64,000 nucleotides of DNA from Bacteroidota bacterium (GTDB taxonomy: Bacteria; Bacteroidota; Bacteroidia; AKYH767-A; OLB10): positions 434,001-498,000 of the forward strand of contig JADJOA010000014.1 of assembly GCA_016714005.1 (NCBI GenBank), written 5' to 3'. Positions 1 to 10,839 of this stretch are shown here, one piece after another. The notes below the pieces were generated by a model that searched no databases, was not told where the DNA came from, and saw nothing but the letters and a program-made list of their open reading frames with translations. Each line of letters begins with the position of its first letter. The first letter of the stretch is position 1. The translations under genes were made by a program, and so were the position numbers.

Positions 1-625
1 CACTGAATGTAAGTAAGAATAAGATGGTACAAAAAATTCCGATTCCATTAGGGTTACCAAATATCCCTGAATACCTGCCGGCAAGTGTTACCGAAGACCG
101 TGATACGAAGTAAATTATTAACCCTGCAATTAGAAAAAATGCAAAAAGATATAATGTGTCTTTTATAAATTCTGTTCCATGCTCTTTTATCATTTTAAGA
201 AAATACATAGGTATAACCGAATACAGTAATAAAAACGAAAGCCACTTTTGGGTTGCATTAATAAGGTTTGCTGCTGGACCCTGAGACATGGCAACAAAAG
301 CTACCGCCAGAAATAAAATATAAGGGTAAAAAAAATCGTTTTTAAACTTAAAGTTCTTTGAGTCAAGAAAATAAAATGTGGTTAGCAACAGCAAGTAAGG
401 AACCTTAGCTGTAGCACCATATAATGCAGAGAACTCGCGGTTATCACCCATTACCAAAATGAAAAAAAACCCCCAAATCAATTCGCGGTACATGCTTTTT
501 TGCTTGAGCAAAACAACACATGCAAGCACAACTGCTGTTGCAAGCCACTGATTGATTATTCCGCAAAAAACCCACACCAAAATCATAAGTGTGAATTGGG
601 CATTGCGTTTTAAAAAATCTAACAT
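1..625 (-). CDS. O-antigen ligase/polymerase-like membrane protein (partial)
   Basis: Translating the reverse strand from an ATG at 623-625 gives 208 residues with no stop, running off the left edge, so the C-terminus is missing. The protein is very hydrophobic with about five or six membrane segments. It carries the stretch RYSGIFGNPNGIG, the glycine/asparagine motif typical of Wzy/WaaL-type O-antigen polymerases and ligases, which handle undecaprenyl-linked glycans in the inner membrane. It lies downstream of two glycosyltransferases and an epimerase on the same strand, 38 bases after the first, which fits a role in glycan polymerisation or transfer. Family assignment is by motif and topology; whether it is a polymerase or a ligase cannot be told. 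Confidence 0.75.
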   Translation of the reverse strand, partial: MLDFLKRNAQFTLMILVWVFCGIINQWLATAVVLACVVLLKQKSMYRELIWGFFFILVMGDNREFSALYGATAKVPYLLLLTTFYFLDSKNFKFKNDFFYPYILFLAVAFVAMSQGPAANLINATQKWLSFLLLYSVIPMYFLKMIKEHGTEFIKDTLYLFAFFLIAGLIIYFVSRSSVTLAGRYSGIFGNPNGIGIFCTILFLLTFS

Positions 626-662
626 TAATAAAAGGTGGTTTTACGCAAAGATAGTTTCAAAA

Positions 663-1799
663 CTAACGCCTTCTTACTTCTTCCGAAAAGGATTTAAACA
701 AATCAAAGTGCTGGCGTGCAACCACACTCCATGTAAAGTTTTCGGAGACTTTGCGGTACGATTCTTCAGACATTTTTTTCTTTTTATCTTCATCTAAAAG
801 ATAATAGGAAGTGATGGCGGCTTTTAAAGATTTGAATTCTTTCTTTTCAACAATGTAACCATTTTTATGATTAACCAACTCTGTGGTTGCACCGGTGTCG
901 GTAACAATAACGGGCATGCTATGAGTCATAGCCTCCAGAATTACAGTTGGCATTCCTTCAAACAGTGTGGGTAAAACAAAAATGTCATTCTGCTCATAGG
1001 CTTGTACCAATGCATCGTCATCTGCAAAACCGTGATAAGTGATATTGGGTGCCTGAAAATTTTTAGTATAATGCTTGTACAATGGACCCTTGCCAATTAG
1101 ATTAAAATGTAGTTCGTTTTTATAACCTTCTTTATTCAGCGATTCTATTGCCTGCATTAAAACATCAATTCCTTTGTTGGCAGCAAACCTCCCTACAAAA
1201 AGCAATTGCATGGGTTTGTTGTTGTAGATTCTTTCACTTCTTTTAGAAGGAAGATTAACCGCATTGGGCAAAACAACAACCTTATTTCCTGCATCTTTAA
1301 CAATGCTTCTGAGCAATGGAGTTAACCTGCCCCCAAGCGAAACAACTTTTGAAGCGCGATTAAAAATACGCCTGAAAATCCATTCGAAGCGTAACGCTTT
1401 AAATTTTGTTTTTAAAGTGATGGCTTGTAAAAACTCCAAGCCATGCGGATTGATAATTAAACGGTGCCCGATTTTACTTATGCCATGCCAAACAGATAAG
1501 CCTTGAGAATAAATAACCGCATCGGTGTAATTCTTAAGAATTTTATAAACCTTAATGGAGTAGTTGTATTCGTTGTAAAGATAGCTCCAGTACTTTTTGC
1601 CGCGGTTAATGCCATGTTCTTTAATGTTTAATTCGGGTGCAAAAACTTTTGTGTTATGATGAGGATGAATAACAACCAAATCAACCACATTCATTCTGGC
1701 TATTTCTTCAATAAGCAGTTTGGAGTGTTTTTGCATTCCACCCACTGCATGAGGAAAAATTCCATCAGTACAAAAAACAACTTTTAATCTTGCACTCAT
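663..1799 (-). CDS. GT4 family glycosyltransferase
   Basis: This 378-residue protein has the two-domain GT-B layout of family 4. The N-terminal acceptor domain has GGMQKH at 20-25, and the C-terminal nucleotide-sugar domain starts near LLFVGRFAANKGID (199-212). The EX7E signature is E281-GMPTVIL-E289, followed by a typical VTDTGATTELV segment. Enzymes of this family move a sugar from an NDP-sugar to a lipid-linked oligosaccharide on the cytoplasmic face of the membrane. The start overlaps the end of the upstream epimerase gene by 4 bases, so the two are probably translationally coupled. Donor and acceptor sugar cannot be read from sequence. Confidence 0.9.
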   Translation of the reverse strand: MSARLKVVFCTDGIFPHAVGGMQKHSKLLIEEIARMNVVDLVVIHPHHNTKVFAPELNIKEHGINRGKKYWSYLYNEYNYSIKVYKILKNYTDAVIYSQGLSVWHGISKIGHRLIINPHGLEFLQAITLKTKFKALRFEWIFRRIFNRASKVVSLGGRLTPLLRSIVKDAGNKVVVLPNAVNLPSKRSERIYNNKPMQLLFVGRFAANKGIDVLMQAIESLNKEGYKNELHFNLIGKGPLYKHYTKNFQAPNITYHGFADDDALVQAYEQNDIFVLPTLFEGMPTVILEAMTHSMPVIVTDTGATTELVNHKNGYIVEKKEFKSLKAAITSYYLLDEDKKKKMSEESYRKVSENFTWSVVARQHFDLFKSFSEEVRRR

Positions 1800-2705
1800 T
1801 CAACCAGGGTTTTTATTCCGACTTCAATTCCAATTTTCGGTTCCCAACCCAGTGCTTTCAGTTTATTTACATCGGCAAGTAGGTGCTGCCTTTCTACTTT
1901 ACGTACACGAGCCTGATCAACTTCAATTTCTATCTTCTGGTTGATGGCTTTTGAAAATGCATCAACAATTTCAACCACAGAATATTCAATTCCTCTTCCT
2001 AAATTATAAATGTGAATTCCTTTGCCTATTTTTTCCAGTAGAATTCTTACGGCATTAGCCATGTCGTATGTATGAATAAAATCGCGCTTAGGGGTAAGGT
2101 TACCCAACTGAATTTTTCGTTTGCCCTCCAATACCTGTTTTTGAATTTCGGGAATTAAATGCGGATTGGTTTCATTGGGTCCAAAGGCATTAAAGAATCG
2201 GCAAATTATTGTTGGTATTCCTGTTTCCAAATGAAATTCATTGCATAAATGCTCTCCGGTGAGTTTTGACAAGCCGTAAATGTCCATGGGTCCAAAATCG
2301 TGGTCTTCGTTTACTGCTTTGTCGTAAATGGGGTAAACCGCTGCCGTTGATGCAAAAAATATTTTTTCGGGCTTCACCATTTTAGCACACTTTAAAATAT
2401 TAATAGTGCCTTGTATGTTAATGTTGCTCGATTCGTAAGGATGCTGGTTGCAGTAAGGGATAAAGTGAATGGCAGCTAAATGAATTATATAATTTGGTTT
2501 AATGGAAATAATTATCTCTTCCATTTTTTTTGCATTCAAAATGTCCTCATTGTAAAAATGATCATCAGGAACGTTGATAAACTTTCTGTTTCCAAACGAT
2601 AAATTATCTATCACAAAAATTTCGTGATTGTGTTTTTTGCATTTCGGTAATAACAGCCGACCCGATAAAACCGGCTCCTCCGGTAACAAGAATTTTTTTA
2701 CTCAT
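1796..2705 (-). CDS. NAD-dependent sugar epimerase/dehydratase (extended SDR), one frameshift
   Basis: The true N-terminus starts at the ATG at 2703-2705 and reads MSKKILVTGGAGFIGSAV, the Rossmann GGxGxxG nucleotide-binding motif. The frame is then lost at a T6 run (2633-2638); removing one base joins it to the open frame beginning around 2650. Corrected length is about 302 residues. Catalytic elements are visible: STAAVY (Ser/Thr) and Y143-x3-K147 in the corrected numbering, plus FNAFGPN and RDFIHTYDMA typical of UDP-glucose 4-epimerase-like enzymes. It probably interconverts an NDP-sugar for the neighbouring glycosyltransferases. The substrate is unknown; GalE, a GlcNAc epimerase or a dehydratase are all possible. 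Confidence 0.85.
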
Positions 2706-2752
2706 AAATGGTGGTTTTTAAAAGTAGTTTCTACGAAGACAATATTAAAAAG

Positions 2753-3885
2753 TTATGTAATTGCATTGAGTAGTTTTTGGTAAGCAGAAAGGTTGGCATC
2801 TTTTGTAAAGTTCTTAATAACCAAATCAATCATTCGCTTGCGCTCATCTATACTTACTTTTTGTAAAGAAATTTCAGCATGCTCTTTCAGAATTTCGCCA
2901 CAATTATTTTGCTTAGTGAATGCGGAATAATCTCCAATGTTTTCCGATATTAAAACCTTTAACCCTGCTGAAAGATATTCGGCAAATTTTGTTGGCGATG
3001 CCACACGATTGGTAACAGTATCTTCTCTTAGCAATATTCCATAATCACATGCCGAAAGGTATTGCGTAACATCCTTATGCTTTACAAATTTATTAGCCAC
3101 CTTATTTGGAAACTGCAATTTCAACTCCTCAATATTTTTATCGCTCTCACTTAAAAAAGAACTTTTGTGTTTGGTTCAGAAAGCGTTTTTTCTAAAAATG
3201 ATTTTAGCATATTAAACGACTGCCAGCCAGCTGTTGAACCGGAGTAAACAAGAACAACGTCATCTCTGTTAAAACCTAATTCTGCCCTTAAATCTTCGGT
3301 TTCTTTTTCGTTTGCAAGAGAAGGTTCAAAATTGCTGTTGAGAGTGCAGGGGATTATTATATGATTTTTATCAACATAATTATATTTCTTGTTCCAGTAA
3401 TCAACCAATTTTTCTGAAACTGCAATTCTGTAGTCCGAGTTATTTACTGCATCGTTTTCCCAACTTGTTATACCTTGTTTAAAAGCCGGTATATTAACTA
3501 CGTTATATTCATTCCACTCTGCGGCAATAGCACCGCGCCCGTCAAAACAAACTTTTTTTGCCACACCTTTTTTGCGTGCATCCAAAGCAATTTTACAAGC
3601 CATTACATTTCGTGTTATAATAGACTTCTCTTTACTAAAAAGCATATAAAGAGAAAACCAAATACTATTTATTTTCCATGCGCTCATACGAGGTATCATG
3701 GGTAGTACAACGGCAGCACTAAACTCTGCTTTAATTTTTGCCTTGTTAGCATAAAAGTTGTGCAAAGAAATAAATGAAACTAACTTAATTTTTGCGCCAG
3801 CCTTTTGGTTAAGGTAATTGCACACATCTATTACCTGACTTGAATAAACCCCCGATGGCTGGTCGGCATAGGTGAGATAAATCAT
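2753..3885 (-). CDS. GT4-like glycosyltransferase, one frameshift
   Basis: Two open frames, 3151-3885 and 2753-3124, are halves of one gene. The break is an A6 run at 3153-3158; one extra base restores continuous reading through VLFLSESDKNIEELKLQF. The corrected protein is about 378 residues. The C-terminal half has the GT-B features: VLVYSGSTAGWQ at the start of the sugar-nucleotide domain, then KHKDVTQYLSACDYGILLR and SPTKFAEYLSAGLKVLIS, which corresponds to the EX7E region. It probably adds one sugar to the surface glycan. It ends 48 bases before the epimerase gene on the same strand, suggesting one operon with it. Divergence from typical GT4 members makes the donor unpredictable. Confidence 0.8.
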
Positions 3886-4091
3886 ATTGCTGTTTAACTG
3901 ATGGTGGTTATATTTGTTACAGTTAAATTAAGTTGGCTAAAATACTTAAGTAAAAGAATTGAAGGATGCTTGAGTATGATTTTAAACTCATAACTCATAT
4001 TTAACAATCAAAGGGTAATTTTTAAATTCAACTGAAACTTGACCCAACAAAAAGCGTAAAACAATGAGCGATTGATGTTTCTTGCCAAATT

Positions 4092-4124
4092 TTTGCAAAA
4101 GGCATTGACGAAAAAATATATTTT
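4092..4124 (+). promoter_or_regulatory. Probable Bacteroidota promoter for the phosphodiesterase-like gene
   Basis: The 272-base gap between divergent genes holds TTTG at 4092-4095 and TATATTTT at 4117-4124, separated by 21 bases. The first box matches the Bacteroidota -33 element exactly; the second matches TAnnTTTG at all but the last base. It lies 33 bases before the start codon at 4158. Nothing else stands out in this gap. Confidence 0.4.
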
Positions 4125-4157
4125 AGACCAAAATTGAAATTCAATAACTATTAGAAA

Positions 4158-5575
4158 ATGAGTAAAAGAAAAATTATTTTGTTTGAGTTAAATGAGGTGC
4201 CATGGCGTGTAATGAAAGATTATTGCGAAAAGCATCCCGATACTTTTTTAGCTAAAAATATTAAGAAGTGTTTTAAATACGAAACTGTTACGCCAGATCA
4301 GGGACACTTGTCACCTTGGATAACCTGGCCAACGCTTCACCGTGGCGTTGATGGTACCAAGCATCATATTCATGATTTTAACCAGGATATGACGGATGCA
4401 AATAAAAACTATCCTTCGGTTTGGGAAATATTGCAGAAGAAAGGCATTAGCACAGGCGTTTGCGGAAGTATGCACTCTTCTCCTCCGCCAAAAAATTTCA
4501 GAGAGTATTCTTTTTTTATTCCTGATCCTTTTGCTGCCACCAAAGACGCACATCCGGAATACATAGAACCCTTCCAGGATTTTAATTTGCAGATGTCGCG
4601 CGAGTCGGCACGAAATGTTTCGGGAGGATTAAATATGAAAGCCGGAACAAAAGTGATAATGACGGCACCAAAACTTGGGTTGCGTCCTTCAACGTTTGTT
4701 GAATTAGGTATGCATGTAATTAACGAGCGCAGAAAACCTTGGGTAAAAACAAGACGGAGAACATACCAAATGGTTTTGGCTTTTGATGTATTTATGAAAC
4801 AACTTAAAAATACCAAGCCTGAGTTTTGCACCTTCTTTACCAACCACGTTGCATCTAGTATGCATCGTTACTGGCTGCAACATATCCGCAGGATTATGAT
4901 AACTTCAACATTGAAAAAGATTGGGTTGAAACTTATAAGAACGAAATTTATTTTACCATGGGCATATTCAGTCGCTTTTTTAAAGAAGTTGCCGAGTTTG
5001 TTGACAACAATCCTGAATACGTTTTGGTTATTGCAAGCAGTATGGGGCAGGCAAGCACTACTGCCGAGCAAATAGATTCGCAGGTTTATATTGAAAAATC
5101 GGATGTTTTTATGAATAAGATGGGATTACAAGCAGGAGATTATCAGAACGTGCCTTGTATGTTTCCTCAGTACAATGTAAATATTAATCCAGATAAAGTT
5201 GAAGGATTTAGAAATGAATTGCGCAAACTTGTTATTGATAAATTACCTGTAGAGTTCAGAGAAACTGACAACGGATTTTTCTCCATTGATTTTGGTCAGA
5301 AAAACTGTAGTGATGCCATGGCAGAGTTTGCAGGCAAACCGGTAGCATTTAAGGAATTGGGTATCCATAATTTGATTATTGAAGATAAGGCAGATTCAAC
5401 AGCATATCATATCCCAGAAGGAACATGCCTTGTTTACGACTCAACTAGAGATGCAAATACCAATGCTATTGAAAAAATTTCTTCAACGGCATTGGTGCCA
5501 AACATTTTAAAGAATTTTGGAATAGAAATACCTGCGTATATGAACTATGTGCCCATGCAGGGTTTAAGTGCATAA
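4158..5575 (+). CDS. Alkaline phosphatase/phosphodiesterase superfamily protein, one frameshift
   Basis: Two overlapping frames (4158-5075 and 4958-5575) form one gene of about 472 residues. One G is missing in the GG at about 4872; restoring it reads MHRYWAATYPQDYDNFNIEK across the join. The fold is that of type I phosphodiesterases/nucleotide pyrophosphatases: a first motif LFELNEVPW near residue 10 and a likely nucleophile T56 in ITWPTLHRG. The usual late SDHG ligand motif reads ASSMG here, and the earlier Asp/His motif reads TNHVASSMHRYW. So at least two metal ligands appear substituted, and activity may be altered or lost. It lies in the polysaccharide locus and is followed by a strong terminator. 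Substrate unknown; no signal peptide is seen. Confidence 0.75.
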
Positions 5576-5593
5576 ATTTTAGCCTGAAATTTT

Positions 5594-5620
5594 AAAGCCC
5601 GCTGTTTGGCGGGCTTTTTT
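5594..5620 (+). terminator. Rho-independent terminator
   Basis: A 9-bp perfect stem (AAAGCCCGC with GCGGGCTTT) around a TGTTTG loop is followed by a T run. It starts 18 bases after the stop of the phosphodiesterase-like gene and would end that transcript. It is one of the clearest terminators in the window. Confidence 0.92.
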
Positions 5621-5645
5621 ATTTTAGCAGAATATATATGTAGTA

Positions 5646-6062
5646 ATGAAAAAATTATTTCTCGTAGTCATATTACTCTTTTCAAAGCAAATTTCATTTG
5701 GTCAAAAGGATACTCTAAGAAGCGGGTCAATTGTTACTGATTTTGATTCGGCACCTGTTTTTCCGGGAGGAGAGGAAGCTTTAATGAAATACCTAACTGC
5801 AAATATTAAATATCCGGAGTCTAAAAATACAAATGCCACTGAAGGAATAGTTTACATATCTTTTGTTGTAGATGTAAATGGCGTTGTTTCAGGAGCGAAG
5901 GTTTTGAGAAAAACTAATGATGATTTGGATAAAGAGGTTTTGAGAGTTGTCAATAATATGCCCGTATGGAAACCAGCTTTAAAAAATAAACAACCCGTTA
6001 ATGCACAATTAAACTTACCTGTACGGTTTTCCTTAAATATAGAGGATGACAAAAAGAAATGA
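5646..6062 (+). CDS. Secreted TonB C-terminal domain protein
   Basis: A 138-residue protein with an N-terminal signal peptide (MKKLFLVVILLFSKQISFG, cleavage near residue 19-20). The rest is a TonB C-terminal domain: FPGGEEALMKYLTANIKYP, then GIVYISFVVDVNGVVSGAKV, and the ending MPVWKPALKNKQPVNAQLNLPVRF seen in Bacteroidota members. It lacks the membrane anchor and proline-rich spacer of a true TonB, so it is probably a periplasmic protein that uses the domain for protein or peptidoglycan contacts. No operon partner is evident, because the next gene is convergent and begins 4 bases later. Confidence 0.85.
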   Translation: MKKLFLVVILLFSKQISFGQKDTLRSGSIVTDFDSAPVFPGGEEALMKYLTANIKYPESKNTNATEGIVYISFVVDVNGVVSGAKVLRKTNDDLDKEVLRVVNNMPVWKPALKNKQPVNAQLNLPVRFSLNIEDDKKK

Positions 6063-6066
6063 TAGA

Positions 6067-6732
6067 TTATTGCTTTTGAGCTTTAATTCGTTCCTCGTAT
6101 CTGTCAATCAATCTCCAAACAGCCATAATATCTCCTTTATCCTTCACAGTTTTATACTCATTAAACAAATCTTTATGATCATTAAAAAAAAGATAAGTTA
6201 CGCCCTTGGCATCTAACTCATAAATTTTTCCATCAGATTTATTTATTAAAGCAGGCTCTCTTGATAGTAAGCCATCTTGTCCCTTAACGGTGCTCCCGGT
6301 AATTGCACCTCCAATTGCGCCTCCTATAAACCATCCCGCTGCAATTGAAGTTTGTTTGTCCTGATCCATATATGAAGAGATAAATCGAAAATAGTTTTCA
6401 GACTCACATAGAACTTTCTTAAATCCCTCAACACGGCTGTCCGCTAATTGATTATTTAAATAAACTTCGCTATCTTTTACTATACAATAAACACTATCTC
6501 TTATAAACTTTTTCTTTATTTTCGTTAAAGGAAATTCAATTTTATATCGCGTACCTAATAGTTCGATGGTATCTTTTGGGATATATCTGGTAATGCTAAA
6601 AGTAATATTCCCATAAGGCTCACCTTTGATTAAATGATTATACGAAGTGTATAGCCCATCTTTAAAATTTGTTTTAATCTGTGCGAAGCAAGCAGATGGC
6701 AATAAAATAAGAATGAGGAGGCATTTAATCAT
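6067..6732 (-). CDS. Uncharacterised exported protein with a glycine-rich segment
   Basis: A 221-residue protein starting with a clear signal peptide (MIKCLLILILLPSACFA, then Q). I do not recognise the family. The middle is rich in charged residues and beta-strand-like pattern. Near residue 133 is a hydrophobic glycine-zipper-like stretch, GWFIGGAIGGAITGS, which could insert in a membrane or oligomerise. The C-terminal part is polar and ends in a lysine/glutamine tail. It converges on the TonB-C gene and is single on its strand, so context says little. It might be a periplasmic or outer-membrane-associated protein. Confidence 0.7.
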   Translation of the reverse strand: MIKCLLILILLPSACFAQIKTNFKDGLYTSYNHLIKGEPYGNITFSITRYIPKDTIELLGTRYKIEFPLTKIKKKFIRDSVYCIVKDSEVYLNNQLADSRVEGFKKVLCESENYFRFISSYMDQDKQTSIAAGWFIGGAIGGAITGSTVKGQDGLLSREPALINKSDGKIYELDAKGVTYLFFNDHKDLFNEYKTVKDKGDIMAVWRLIDRYEERIKAQKQ

Positions 6733-6789
6733 AGCATAAAATTATTACAAATAAATAAAAAAGCAAAATCATTTAGATTAGCCGAGTAA

Positions 6790-8357
6790 ATGAAGGAGCT
6801 CTGCGGAATTCTATTTTCAACTATTTTATTTCTACAGCTTAGTGCTACTGCACAGGCTAACCTAACACGCGGACCTTATTTGCAAAAACTTACACCCAAC
6901 AGCATTACCATTCGCTGGCGCACAGATATGCACTGTGCATCTAAAGTTCAATACGGCATTAATACATCATTTGAATTTTCTGCTGAAGACACTATTCCTA
7001 AAACTGAACATATCATTCAGTTAAATAACCTCATGTCTTCAACAAAATATTTGTACAGTATAAACAACGAGTGGCAAATGCTGCAAGGTGATGCAAATAA
7101 TTATTTTTTTACATCACCGGCAGAAGGCAACTTATCACCTATTCGGTTTTGGGTAACGGGTGATTTTGGTAATGGATCGGAAGAACAGAAATTGGTAAGA
7201 GATGCTTTTAAAAATTATTCATCAACCCAACCTACCAACTTCTGGATTTGGCTTGGCGACAACGCCTATGGCATGGGTTTAGACAGTGAGTATCAGCAAA
7301 ACGTATTTGATGTTTACCCTGAGCAGTTTAAAAACATTCCACTGTACCCTGCACCGGGCAATCATGACTATGCGCAGAGTGGATACATGAGTGGCAATTC
7401 TCTTGGATATAATTTTGCTTACTTCAATATATTTACTGTGCCCACCAATGGCGAAGCTGGTGGCGAACCATCTTACACTGCAAAGTACTACTCTTATAAT
7501 TACGGCAATGCACACTTTATATCTTTAGATAGTTACGGTTCTTTTAACGATACTGCAAGCGCTATGTATAAGTGGCTTGAGCGAGATTTGCAAAGCAATA
7601 AACAAAAATGGACGGTAGTGTATTTTCATCACCCGCCATATACCAAAGGCTCACACAACAGCGATTGGGAAATTGAATTGATAGACATGCGAAACCACAT
7701 AGTGCCCTTGCTTGAAAAATATGGAGTTGACTTGGTATTGAGTGGGCATTCGCATAATAACGAACGTAGCTATTTAATGCATAAGCACTATGGCAATGCC
7801 AATACCTTTACCAACAATATGAAGGTAAGCAATAACACCAACAATTTTGTAAAGACTCCACCTTACAATGGCACCATATACGCAGTGTGCGGCACCAGTG
7901 GGCAATGGACGGGCTTTGTACAGGCTGATTACCCCATGCCTTGTATGTACTTTAACAATAGCATAGACAATTGTTCTATGATTATAGATATTAATGATGA
8001 TAAATTGACTGCAAAATACCTTACACAAACAGGAAGCATTGCCGATGAATTTAGCATCATTAAAAAAAAAAGAAGAAGCGATGAATCGCTTTTGCTTGGT
8101 TATATGCAGGTTTACTACCAAAGCGAGTCAAATTCTATACTGCTTGAGTATGAATTACAAAAAAGACGCAACTGTTTCTCTATCGCTGTTAAATGCAGCA
8201 GGGCAGGAGGTTTTGTTTTTAGTGATTTTGAAAAGCATCAAACCGAGGGAAATCATCAATACACACTGCCTATGCCGCAAAAAATAAATAGTAAAGGAGT
8301 TTATTTTTGCAGTTAGGGGTTGATGATAAAACGTTTTCGGATAGTTTTGTGAGGTAA
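6790..8357 (+). CDS. Purple acid phosphatase-like metallophosphoesterase with T9SS sorting domain, frameshifted C-terminus
   Basis: After a signal peptide, a fibronectin-like N-terminal domain (RGPYLQKLTPNSITIRWRTD, residues about 27-46) precedes a calcineurin-like catalytic domain. All metal-binding blocks are present: TGDFGNG, WLGDNAYG, PGNHDY, FHHPPY and SGHSHNNER. The enzyme should hydrolyse phosphomonoesters outside the cell or in the periplasm. One frame stays open to 8316, but from about 8060 the reading is scrambled by indels in A-runs. Joining frames gives ATVSLSLLNAAGQEV and then INSKGVYFLQLGVDDKTF, a T9SS type A sorting domain that stops at 8355-8357. So it is probably exported across the outer membrane and cell-surface anchored or released. 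It stands 57 bases from its divergent neighbour. Confidence 0.85.
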
Positions 8358-8377
8358 CATTTTTATTATCGTTATAA

Positions 8378-10838
8378 ATGAAAAGAAAACTTCCTGTTTC
8401 CGAAGCGTTAAGTTTTGGTTTGGTTTTAACTTTTATACTTGGGTGGTATTCTCCAATGCTTTTAAACCCCAATGCATATTTAACAGTAGGCGATGGCGAT
8501 GGTATTAAAGCATTTTATGTTTATGCAAGCCATATAAAAAACAGTGTAGATTACAACGAGTTTATGGGAATGAATTACCCATATGGTCAAACACATATTT
8601 TTACCGATGGGCAAACTGTAATAGCCATATTGTTTAAGTTTTTAAGCGAGTGGTTTCCGTTTTTTAATACCCACAGCATGGGAATATATAATGTATTAAT
8701 GCTGATGAGCTATCCGTTTTGCGCAGTCATGCTTGCTGCAATAATAAAGAGGTTAAACATGCCGCTGGTTTTTACGGTGGCTGCAAGCGTGGCTATTACG
8801 CTTTTATCTCCTCAATACTTCAGACTGTTTGGGCATCCTACACTATCATATGTGTGTTTTGTACCTCTTATGTGGTGGTTATTGATAAAATACAACGAAT
8901 CGGGAAAAAAACTAAAGTGGAGTTTAGCAATAGCATGTAATGCCATGTTTTGGTTTGCAGTGCATCCTTATTTTATAATGCTATGGGTGTTTTTTGCAAT
9001 GGCATACTTTTTTGTGGAGTGGCTTCAGCAAAAAGAGAAGATGGTATTTGTTAAAAGCAAAATACCTTACCTTATTTTACAAACTGCGGTTCCGCTTGTA
9101 GTAACCCGTCTATATGTTAAGCTATTCGATCTACATCAATACAGAAGTGAGTCACCTTATGGTTTCTGGGAGTATTATGCAGAGTGGAACAGTGTGTTTG
9201 TTCCCAACCATGGCATACATGCAGGATGGTTTAAGCAACTGCTTTTTCCTAACGGTACACAAAGCTGGGAAGGGCAGGCATACATTGGACTTGGCGCAGT
9301 ATTCATTACCATATATTCTTTATTTAAAATAATAAGGTACTTAGTAAAAAAGAAAAAGGGGTTAGTGCTGCACCCGGTGTTGCCGCCAATATTAAAAACT
9401 GCTATATGGGCATCGGTGCCTGTGTTAATGTTTAGCATGTGCCTGCCGTTTCAATTGGGGCTGCACAGTTTGGTTGAGCACCTTTCATTTCTTAAACAGT
9501 TCAGGAGCCTCGGGCGTTTTGCATGGGTGTTTTATTATGTTATGAGTGTATATGCGGTATATGTACTTTATTTGATTTACCGTAAAATGCGGTTTAAAAA
9601 ACTAACGGTTGGGGCATACGTTTTGGTAACCACCTATTTTGCCGTGCATATTGCCGAAGCACTTCCTTACCACAATGAAGGTAAACCAAAACTGAAAGAA
9701 AACCCTAATTATTTCAACAAAAAATATTTACCCGGTTACTATAAGGATGCCATAAGTGAAGTTGAAAAAATAAAACACGATTACCAGTGTTTAATCATGT
9801 TTCCTTTTTACCATATTGGCTCTGAAAATTTCGGGAAAGAATACACTCCGCAAGCCATACAGCAAAGCATGGTATTGAGTTACTGGTGTAATATGCCATT
9901 GCTTAACTCATCGGCTGCGCGCAGCCCAATATTAGAAGCAAAAAATATAATGCAGTTTTTTTTCACCTGCCTCGTTTCAAAAGGAAATTCAAAAGGATTT
10001 GCCTAATAAAAAGGATTTTTTGCTGGTTTATAACAACGAGCCGCTAACCGATGTGGAGTTGTATTGGTATAATCGTGCGGAGTTTTTATGGAAGAGTGAC
10101 AGGTTTGAGTTGAGGAAACTGAAATATGATACTGTATTTAAAAATAAGCAGAGTGAAAATGCTGGAAATGGTAGCAACAGATGGAAAGATGATGTACCAA
10201 CCGAAATGCTGGGTGGTGATTTAATACCCATTGTGCAGTATAATTTTGACACATTCAAAAGTGAGCAGGTATTTAACGGTGCAGGAGCATTGCAGGGTGA
10301 TAAAAAGCAATATACTCTTTTATTGAACAGGGGAGACCATAAATTGAATAATGAAAAAGAATATACAGTAGGTTTTTGGTACTACAATAAAGGAGAATTA
10401 CGCACACAAGTTACCTGCGTTATTGAGCAATGTGATTCAGCCGGCAATGACTGCAATTGGGATGTAATATGGAACCCAGGAGAAAGTATGATAATAAATG
10501 GGGACTGGAGCTATAGTACCAAAAGGTTTAGGACTAAATCATCTGTTGGACAGATTTCAGTTTTACTAGTTGGTGGCAAGCACACTAGGCAACAATTATA
10601 TGTTGATGATTTTTTACTTGCGGAGGTGAGTAGTGAGCCATCTAAATCGAATTACCACAAACGAATAGCCAACACTTGTTTAAATGACGAGAAAGAAAAA
10701 ATTAGAAATACCATTGCCGTTATTAAAGCAGATAACAATTGGCTTAATCAGGTTAAATCGAAATCAAAACAAAGAAACATCTCTCTTGACAGCATGCTTT
10801 TGCTTGATGCAGAGTGGATGATTAACCTGTCTAAATAA
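8378..10838 (+). CDS. Large GT-C-like membrane protein with periplasmic C-terminal domain, one frameshift
   Basis: Two frames (8378-10006 and 9999-10838) are one gene of about 820 residues; a T8 run at 9956-9963 carries one extra T. The first 430 residues contain about ten membrane segments. The first loop has GDGDGIKAFYVYASH and YPYGQTHIFTDGQ, reminiscent of the acidic loop of GT-C-fold or YfhO-like glycosyltransferases that use lipid-linked sugars. After the last membrane helix comes a soluble region. Residues about 615-750 look like a beta-sandwich carbohydrate-binding domain (EKEYTVGFWYYNKGELR, VDDFLLAEV). It begins a plus-strand run with two SGNH genes, the next only 1 base away, pointing to glycan transfer coupled to modification. 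Function is inferred. Confidence 0.65.
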
Positions 10839-10839
10839 A

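Noticed and set aside
4409..4843. Open frame of 144 residues on the minus strand
   Set aside because: It is antisense to the phosphodiesterase-like gene, which is supported by family motifs and context.
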